A stretch of DNA of 64,000 nt from Lepas anatifera. Its lineage: Eukaryota; Arthropoda; Thecostraca; Lepadidae. The notes beneath the pieces are model-generated. The model did no database searches. It worked only from the letters and a program-made list of their open reading frames with translations, and was not told where the DNA came from. Where the stretch lies: NCBI GenBank assembly GCA_034440635.1, contig JAOTON010000896.1, positions 1,805,001-1,869,000 of the forward strand, given 5' to 3'. This document shows, one piece after another, positions 57,901 to 64,000 of this stretch (position 1 is the first letter of the stretch; each line of letters opens with the position of its first letter). Position numbers and translations under genes: made by a program.

Positions 57901-58649
57901 AGTACGGGCAAGCCGTACTGGGTCGCACCCCTCCCCTCGTATCGATGTCAGTTCAAAGAAAATTTTGAGAAATTCATCGAACAAAATGAAGGTGGGGATC
58001 ATTCACTCTTATCCACAGTGGGGTCGGGCCTCCGTCACTTCGTGGACAGGCGGACAATTTTTTACAGCGAAGGGCCCAGCCACCCAGGCACCCCGGTGGA
58101 GAAGCCCCTGGCCGTTATGTGTGCAGGTATGTATGTACTTTGATCTCATGTACAAATGGTTCGACGAGTAACCTTTGCCTTCACGAGAAAAGCTTGAAGG
58201 CGTGGCAATTTTTCAGAAACCGGATTTGCGAGAGTGCAGGGACGAATCCAAGAGGAGGAACAAAGGGGCCATCACCCGTTCTCCTAAGGCCCGTGGAGTC
58301 GCCCTTTGCCGGGCGCCGCAGGTATACCGAACGTCCTTAATAAGCGAATATTTTGTGATGTAGGCGCCCTAAAGTTGAATTTAGAACGTAATCCTGGCAG
58401 AGGAGGGTTCTTTTCCGGTGCCTTTCATAGTTTGACTACACTTCCAGTGCCAACCACAGACTTCCGTTCGACTATACGGCAGCGCCGCAGCCAACGGTGG
58501 CGCTCCTTGACTAAGCTCACCGTTTCGCAGTAAGACCTGAAACACCTGTTACAAAAAAGGCGTCTGAATGGTGTCGCATGGAATGACCAAATAGGCGTCC
58601 ACGGGTGGTATATTCTGCCAGGGGCAGATCCGGAAGGGGAGGGGTGCAA

Positions 58650-59009
58650 AAAGGCACACAGGGACTGCTAAAAATAGACATTGATCTCTTCTTTCAGCTT
58701 TTGATGGCTATTAATTGGGTAGCAATCACTGAGAAAGATATGCACACTGCAGTAGACGACTTCATCCAAGCTCTTTTAACGGCCACAAAAATAGTAATTC
58801 CCACTAAAACCATCAGTTTGAGACAAAAAGATAAACCTTGGGTAACAAGTGACCTGAAGAAAAATATCAGAAAACGAAACCGTCTTTTCAGGAGAACCAA
58901 ACAAACCGGTAATGATCTTGACTGGATACGTTGGAGAATGCAACGGAACTTGCTTACTAAGATAAACAAAATAAGATGCTTGGAACACCCAAAAAGGCAA
59001 AAAAACTAA
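58650..59009 (+). pseudogene. LINE linker fragment
   Basis: The frame ending at 59009 codes NWVAITEKDMHTAVDDFIQ, KDKPWVTSDLKKNIRKRNRL and WIRWRMQRNLLTKINKI. This is the basic linker between endonuclease and reverse transcriptase of Jockey/CR1-like LINEs. It is truncated on both sides. Confidence 0.7.
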
Positions 59010-59062
59010 CAGAGCACAAGCAAAGTCCGCGAAGTTATCACCAAATCCTTAAACAATATGCT

Positions 59063-60019
59063 CAGGGGCGCAGCCAGAGCTTTGGTATGGGGGGTCACAC
59101 CAACTTTGAGGGGCACCCCGGGAAAAAGGGCACTTCTTAACGTAACCTAAAAACTTACTATATCTTTGTTTATATCATTTTTGGGCATCTTTGGTTCAAT
59201 AAAAATGCAAATAAATCATTGAAGGGGAAGGAAAATGCGATTAAAACCGAAAAAGAAAGGTGCCCATACTCTTCCCGGGTGCCTGGAAAGGCGACAGAAT
59301 TCCCTAACTGACCAAAAAGGCACTTAATTGTCAAACAATCGTTTAAATCGCTAAATGCGGTCCAGTTCCATCTAGGTTCAACGGCGCAGGGCACTAAATT
59401 TCGACCAGCATGGCCCAAAGGGGAACACCACCTGGCAATCAAAAGGGCACCCCGGCACCGATGGGGGCACGTGCCCCCTGTGCCCCCCTGGACAGTAGAT
59501 CAACTCCGGGAGTCAAGCTCATGGGGCCCGGATCAGCTCAAGGGGCAATAAAACAGCTAAAAGGACACCAAGCAAACTCGGAGGCATCAAACTAACTCAG
59601 AGAGTATTGTATAGGTTCAGAAGGCACACTCATTTTCTCAGGGGGGCACCATATTGACTACGAGGGTACCAGATCAGCTCAGAGGACACATGATCAGCTC
59701 CAGGGGGCACCAGATGAGCTCCGCCCGTACGATTATTGGCGACGATGAGACATTGTCTGGAAACGGATTACGTGCCTATACTCTTCCCGGGTGCTTGGAA
59801 AGGCGACAGAATGCTTTAGCTGACCAAAAAGGCACTTAATTGTCAAACAATACATTAAATCGCTAAATGCAGTCTAGTTCCATTTAGGCTCGCCGGCGTA
59901 GGGCACTAAATTTCCAGTGGCACGCCCCAAAGAGGGTACACCACCTGGCAATCAAAAGGGCACCCCGGCACCGATGGGGGCACGTGCCCCCTGTGCCCCT
60001 CCCCCTGGCTGCGCCCCTG
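59063..60019. mobile_element. hAT-like element with internal minisatellite
   Basis: Termini CAGGGGCGCAGCCAG (59063) and CTGGCTGCGCCCCTG (to 60019) are perfect inverted repeats. Flanking octamers AATATGCT and CCAACCTC do not match, so the duplication is lost or the ends come from two copies. The interior has two ~240-bp direct repeats (59265-59487 and 59770-59998) around a GGGGCACCAGATCAGCTC-type minisatellite (59500-59720). Confidence 0.7.
59500..59725. repeat. GATCAGCTC minisatellite in a hAT-like element
   Basis: About ten degenerate ~21-base units, best seen as GGGCCCGGATCAGCTCAAG, GGTACCAGATCAGCTCAGAG and CACATGATCAGCTCCAG. Related in reverse complement to the tract at 340-1190. Confidence 0.65.
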
Positions 60020-60126
60020 CCAACCTCCCAACCATTCACCCAGATCCGACACTGTAGCCCCCCTCTCCCCACACCAACCCTCAACGAAATCTTAGATCTG
60101 CCACTGCGAGGGTATCGTGTACAAAC

Positions 60127-60998
60127 CTGGCCGGGAAACAACATAAAGTTGAAAGCAGCGATCTACCAATTGTTGGAGCCGGTCACTGACCTGGACGGAG
60201 AGCTCGTGAGCCAGGGCCTGCGCCACCAGCTGCTGCTTGTTCTCCAGCGACACCCGCCGCTGGTCAGTGGTGTCGTCTCTGGCAAAGTCGCTGAAGACTG
60301 GCTCGTCCAACGTCCAGTAGATAGGCGCTAGCTGCGACAGCCGGCGCAGGCTCGGCACTGCCTCCTGCATGTGCAGTCTGTACATCAGGGTTATGATCTC
60401 ATGGCGGAGTGGCCGCAAACCGGGACAGCGGCTCGAGTACCACAGAGCACTGTTCACCACCACCAGGTCGGGACACCCCTTACGCTCAGAGTCTGGTCTC
60501 TCGCATGATTTTGTGACGTTGAATATGGTTGATAACGTATGCGTGTTTATAAAAAGATGCCACTCGTGGCTTATGTTCACAATATTGTTTGCTACGTGAT
60601 GTGAACAAGTGGGCAGCGAGCACAACTCTTGTGGTGACGCTTCTGGCAGATATTGACCAGAATTTCGAAGTTTAAACTTTCGGTACCAATCAAATTTAAA
60701 CGTCCGTGCCAATGATTCGAACATGACCCGCGCGCGCGAATCGCCAATGAGCAGGATTCTGATTGGTCGGCCGAGAACGCTAGCGCGCCGCTGGAAGCAG
60801 TCGCGGGCGTCACTGTCTGTGAGCTGAGTCGTGGCGCAAAACTGCCAGTGGTCGCTGTTGGCTCTGTTAACAGCGCGGGCGAGGCTGAACCATCCATTAC
60901 AGCTGCTGCCGCTGCTGACGCTTTCGTTGTCAAGACTGGATGTCGCCAGGTGCAGCCGGAAAGGGGCTGCCGACAAACGGGAGAATACAGTACCTACA
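60127..60998 (-). CDS. CASD1: CASD1-like sialate O-acetyltransferase, SGNH-domain exon
   Basis: Minus-strand exon with a strong acceptor (GTCGTTTTGTTTTCAG) before 60998 and a candidate donor CAG|GTTTGT after 60127. It encodes about 290 residues: SCNGWF and a WQFCA/DARDCF cysteine region, then IRILLIGDSRARVMFESLA (Gly-Asp-Ser nucleophile block, codons at 60745-60737), PDLVVVNSALWYSS, and PIYWTLDEPVFSD. This order matches the luminal N-terminal domain of CASD1, which O-acetylates CMP-sialic acid in the Golgi (FIGDSRIRQLF, HVIVAGAATW, VYWVLQDPVYED in the vertebrate protein). The DxxH pair of the triad is not in this exon and should lie on the next one, beyond the hAT-like cluster. The membrane-spanning acyltransferase part is absent from the window. 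A related PC-esterase/NXPE-type protein is the alternative. Confidence 0.6.
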
Positions 60999-60999
60999 C

Positions 61000-61396
61000 T
61001 GAAAACAAAACGACACAAGGATGTTGGGTTAACTCATGAAAATACACAGAATTGTTGTGTTAACACAGCTCCTGCGCGACAAACTAACACAGCAATTTTA
61101 GTCGCCGCTGGCAGTGTGTTTTTCGAGTGTGTTTTCCAACACAAGAACAGTGTGTTAGCACAGTGTGTTACACATTGCATTTACACACTGGTACTGTGTG
61201 AACACAAGGAGCCTACACATACTCCTTGTGTCTGAATTTTCCAAAAACACACGACTTGGCGCGTTACACATTTTATTTACACACTAGCACTGTGTTGACA
61301 CAGCGATGCTACACAAAATTCCTTTGACCAAAATAACTAAAAACACAGAACTAACGTATTAAACACTGCATTTAAGTACACGTACCTGTATGAACC
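61000..61396. repeat. ACACA/TGTGTT-rich inverted-repeat tract
   Basis: TGTGTTAACACAG, GTGTGTTAGCACAGTGTG, TTACACATTGCATTTACACAC and ATTTACACACTAGCACTGTG recur about every 60-90 bases in both orientations. It may be a decayed MITE; it continues past the insertion at 61397-61676 (ATGAACACACTTGTGCTGTG near 61755). It forms the upstream intron of the CASD1-like exon. Confidence 0.5.
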
Positions 61397-61676
61397 CATA
61401 GGCGGATCCAAAATTGCCAACAGGATTGCCCCGGAGGGGGGGCACATTCCCGGGGGCGCCATCCGGTCCAGGGGCCTCTTTTGACCGTCAAAAGCTATCA
61501 GATTGGTGCAAAATTCTATCTGTGGGCGCTGATTTTCGCATCCTAGGGGGGGTGGGAAGCGACATTTCAGAGGGCGCCATCGACCTTTCGGGGGAGGGAG
61601 CGCCGTGACCATTTCGGGGGTGCGGTCGATCGGAAGGGGAGGCACGTGCCCCCTTGCCCTCCTGGATCCGCCTATG
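61397..61676. mobile_element. hAT-like MITE (CATAGGCGGATCC termini)
   Basis: 280 bp with inverted termini CATAGGCGGATCCA (from 61397) and TGGATCCGCCTATG-type sequence ending at 61676. The interior has GGGGGCGCCAT, GGGAGGGAGCGCC and C/G runs typical of the other hAT-like copies. No matching target duplication (TATGAACC, CATTAATC). Confidence 0.65.
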
Positions 61677-61679
61677 CAT

Positions 61680-62012
61680 TAATCCCAGAATTTCACACCA
61701 AATTCCTGTGAAGGAAATTGCTAAAATTGAACTTCGTTGGCGTGTTACTCATTTGATGAACACACTTGTGCTGTGCTAAAATACTAAGATATCTAGATTA
61801 TCTTGCTATTCATGCATAAACACACTATTTTTGCATACAGCGTGCATGGCATAGCTGATGGGCAAATATAAATAGTTGGTACAAATGAACGTAAAAGGAC
61901 ACATGTGCACTGCACTACACAAATCAGCAGAAGAGGTAAAATTAAGAACAATGATTGACTACGGGGACTTAAAATATTGTTACTACATTTATTTAACGAT
62001 TAAAAAAAACAC

Positions 62013-62056
<44 letters not shown>

Positions 62057-62134
62057 GAGAGGGAGTATGAATGCAGGGTATAAGATACAGTAGTCAAAAC
62101 AGTCATATCAACAGAAACAAGTTTGCGTCTAATC
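61680..62134. other. No gene; (GA)n microsatellite
   Basis: AT-rich, with (GA)n at 62015-62061 interrupted once by a T. The rest continues the ACACA-containing repeat to about 61830. Confidence 0.6.
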
Positions 62135-62142
62135 CAACCAAA

Positions 62143-62362
62143 CATAAGCGCCACCACCGGCAACAAAGTGGGGGGGGGGCAGCCGAACTGCAACCTGATG
62201 CTGACAAAAACTTTCCACATTAGGTCGAAAAACTTTTCGAATTTGGGCTCCTCGTTTCCTTCCGCAGTGGCTGGTTGTAAGAATGTCCAGTTTTCTCCCA
62301 TTTTAACTGCGATCAGGAAATTTTTGGCCTGGCCTCCTGGCCCCCCTTTTCTGACGCTTATG
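62143..62362. mobile_element. hAT-like MITE, CATAAGCG family, copy 3
   Basis: 220 bp with termini CATAAGCGCC and GACGCTTATG, flanked by perfect 8-bp duplications CAACCAAA (62135-62142, 62363-62370). The interior matches copy 1 (GATGCTGACAAAAAC, GGGCTCCTCGTTTCCTTCCG). Non-coding and probably the least altered copy. Confidence 0.92.
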
Positions 62363-62370
62363 CAACCAAA

Positions 62371-62691
62371 GGCCCCGACGATGTAATTTGCAGTCGCAGC
62401 GGTATTCTGAAAGACAAAACCATCGTTACAAGGGTAATTTAAAAAGAGTGTGGGATGCTGCACAGTTGCTTTCTCAAATACAACACGTAAAGGGCTTATT
62501 TTGCCTTTAATATGCAATCTACACCAAACTCAGTAAAAAAATTAAATGGAAGTCGCCACCGAAAAGATAACGCAAAATTTAGAATCACCTCTTTTCATAC
62601 TGTGAACAAGCAAAACGCAGTATGGTTTTTCATTTGTGAGATATTTTCGATTACCTGTTGGTCAGATACCATAGATACTAACGTTATAACG
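62371..62691. other. No gene seen
   Basis: AT-rich sequence between two MITEs. ATACTAACGTTATAACG at its end is the left half of a short direct repeat whose other copy is at about 63940. Confidence 0.4.
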
Positions 62692-62695
62692 TTAA

Positions 62696-63806
62696 CCTTT
62701 GCCCAGGTGGGGGTCTTTTTAGACCCCCCTCGGGGTTTTCCGAAGTGACCGAAAAACGGCGGCGCGCTACGCCGCCTAACTCAGTCTAGCTGTTCCTTCA
62801 TCATTTTTACATCTTTGCTAGAAATTTTAGCTCAAGGTCATATCAGGTCAGGTCACCAGGCCAAATGAAGTGACCTCACCTAAAAAATGCTTAGGACTGC
62901 ATAACTAAAAGGAGGGTTGATCGATCAAGTTGAAACTCATACCACATATTGCACCCACCAGGAGCTACAACATATGTTGTAGGATTTTTTATATTGGTGA
63001 CCTGGAGTCATGTACAGAGCATGACCTCTCCATAGCAAATGCATGGGGAAAATCACGAAATGAGTTTTTCTCAGTGAAGTGTTTTTCTCCATGAATTTTG
63101 AAACTTTTATTTTGTCACCAAACTGTTTGTATGGTCACTGCAAGTCAAATTATATACATCATGACTATACCATGTCAAGTTGGGTCAAACTGTTGACCTG
63201 GTTCAGGTCAAATTTTAAATTGGACCTGGCATAGCAATATCATATATCATTCGATTCGTTTTGACGACGATTCGTATTGAAGAAAGAATCGCAATAGTGC
63301 ATCAACTATGGTTGCATCTTGCTGATTTGGAAATTATTAGCGAAAAAGGAAACGCGCCTATGCATAGGTGGCTATCGACATTCCCAAACGCATTCCCAAT
63401 GTTCAGTGAACTGCAGTTCCCTATAGGCTTTGACCTGAGCCGAAAATAATTGGCACTGCATTGAAAGAACAACTCAAGATCTTTCGAATTATATTCAGAA
63501 AATGTTTCTAGCTATCACAGTTTCTGAGATATATGAGGTTTTCATAGTACTATGAAGTACTAAGTATGAAGTATGAAGTTTCTAGTACTAGGTGTACTTA
63601 CACCTCATATTAGCGGTTTTGACCTCTAGTGACATTGATATTGACGTGACGAGAAAAATGGCCGAAATATTTTCGATATCATTTTCGAAAAGCTTTCGAT
63701 TGGCGTTTTTCTCTTTTTTTCTACCTCTCTTAGTTTTTAGATCGTGGGGTTTCTTTAGCCCCTCCACCAGGGCGAAGGTAGCTCGTACCCGCCACCAGGG
63801 CAAAGG
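62696..63806 (-). mobile_element. AGGTCA-rich piggyBac-like MITE with TTAA duplication
   Basis: 1,111 bp between TTAA 62692-62695 and TTAA 63807-63810. Inverted termini CCTTTGCCCAGGTGG and CCACCAGGGCAAAGG. Reverse orientation relative to the copy at 41023. It holds TCAAGGTCA (62832-62840) and an overlapping AGGTCAGGTCA (62845-62855), plus TGACCT sites through 63215. The hairpins are GGGGGTCT-TTTT-AGACCCCC (62709-62728) and GGCGGCG-CGCTA-CGCCGCC (62758-62776). No coding capacity. Confidence 0.92.
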
Positions 63807-64000
63807 TTAAACTTTATTTTTTGGCCTGCGGAGAATCCCATGCTTCGTAACCACAGCAGCTAGCGACTCAGCGTTTTCACCAATCGAATCGGCGTGGTCT
63901 CAACTGGGATATTCTTGAGTTTCATTTTGATCCCTCATAAATACCAACGTTGTAACATTACGTAAACATTAATTTTTGGTCTGCGGAGAAATCCATGTTT
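63807..64000. repeat. ~155-bp tandem repeat split by the MITE
   Basis: TTTTTGGCCTGCGGAGAATC at about 63819 recurs as TTTTTGGTCTGCGGAGAAAT at about 63973, and ATACCAACGTTGTAACATTA near 63940 matches ATACTAACGTTATAACG before the MITE. The second unit is a naturally empty version of the piggyBac-like insertion site. Nothing else seen before the window ends. Confidence 0.65.

Larger units (their letters stand above)
56280..58600. other. Mostly unassigned, with two diverged MITE copies
   Basis: No host gene seen. 56395-56470 has CCCCCCAGTAGGCC-type words. 57540-57620 is C-rich. 57895-58600 has open frames without domains. MITE copies are listed separately. Confidence 0.35.
58619..60106. mobile_element. 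Nested hAT-like remnants
   Basis: A left terminus CAGGGGCAGATCCGG at 58619 and a right terminus AGATCTGCCACTG ending at 60106 could be one outer element; their flanking octamers (TATTCTGC, CGAGGGTA) do not match, so they may be different insertions. A further right-type end, AGATCCGACACTG, lies at about 60050. Inside are a LINE fragment and another hAT-like element. The cluster ends about 20 bases from the CASD1-like exon. Confidence 0.45.

Noticed and set aside
59063..60019. Claiming a hAT target duplication for this element
   Set aside because: The flanking octamers AATATGCT and CCAACCTC do not match, so only the terminal repeats support it.

Overview
This window is animal nuclear DNA, most likely from an arthropod (a crustacean would fit, but nothing here proves it). 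There are no operons or ribosome binding sites. Instead there are short exons with GT..AG borders, APE-type LINE fragments, a Penelope-like element, hAT-like and piggyBac-like non-autonomous DNA transposons, tRNA-like sequences and long minisatellites. More than 90 % of the sequence is repeats or AT-rich DNA in which I see no gene.

Host genes are few. (1) Two phase-compatible minus-strand exons (9434-9376 and 8158-7948) give the N-terminus of an acidic protein I cannot name; a CpG-rich stretch with a perfect CRE near 14.8-14.9 kb could be its first exon or promoter. (2) A GC-rich single-exon plus-strand gene at 21553-22554 resembles FANCF of the Fanconi anaemia core complex. (3) A minus-strand exon at 60998-60127 carries the GDS nucleophile block of a CASD1-like sialate O-acetyltransferase SGNH domain. 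Weaker exon candidates lie at 40.7-40.9 kb and 29.3-29.7 kb.

Layout: 0.3-7.6 kb is two degenerate minisatellites (a GGGCCC/AGCTGATC type, then about 5 kb of GGCGCC-rich units) with an AGGTCA-rich transposon between them, closing in a hAT-like terminus. 7.9-15 kb holds the acidic-protein exons and a decayed LINE. 18.2-20.5 kb is a tail-out palindrome of two 5'-truncated Penelope-like copies with hammerhead-like 3' ends. 21.5-22.6 kb is the FANCF-like gene. 27.6-33.8 kb is one composite hAT-like insertion containing a LINE, a MITE and a possible gene fragment. 36.1-38.8 kb is a 60-bp minisatellite interrupted by a hAT-like MITE. 41.0-41.8, 53.0-54.0 and 62.7-63.8 kb are piggyBac-like MITEs with TTAA target duplications, packed with AGGTCA half-sites. 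45.7-51.4 kb is a tandem array of four ~1.33-kb units, each with a tRNA-Lys-like sequence. 52.1-55.2 kb is a LINE broken by both a piggyBac-like and a hAT-like MITE. 58.6-60.1 kb is nested hAT-like debris next to the CASD1-like exon.

The most unusual theme is the AGGTCA-rich piggyBac-like family. At least three complete copies with exact TTAA duplications, plus fragments, carry direct and inverted nuclear-receptor half-sites and a conserved pair of terminal hairpins. The second theme is minisatellites that sit inside, or end at, hAT-like termini. No intact transposase, CRISPR array or viral gene was seen.
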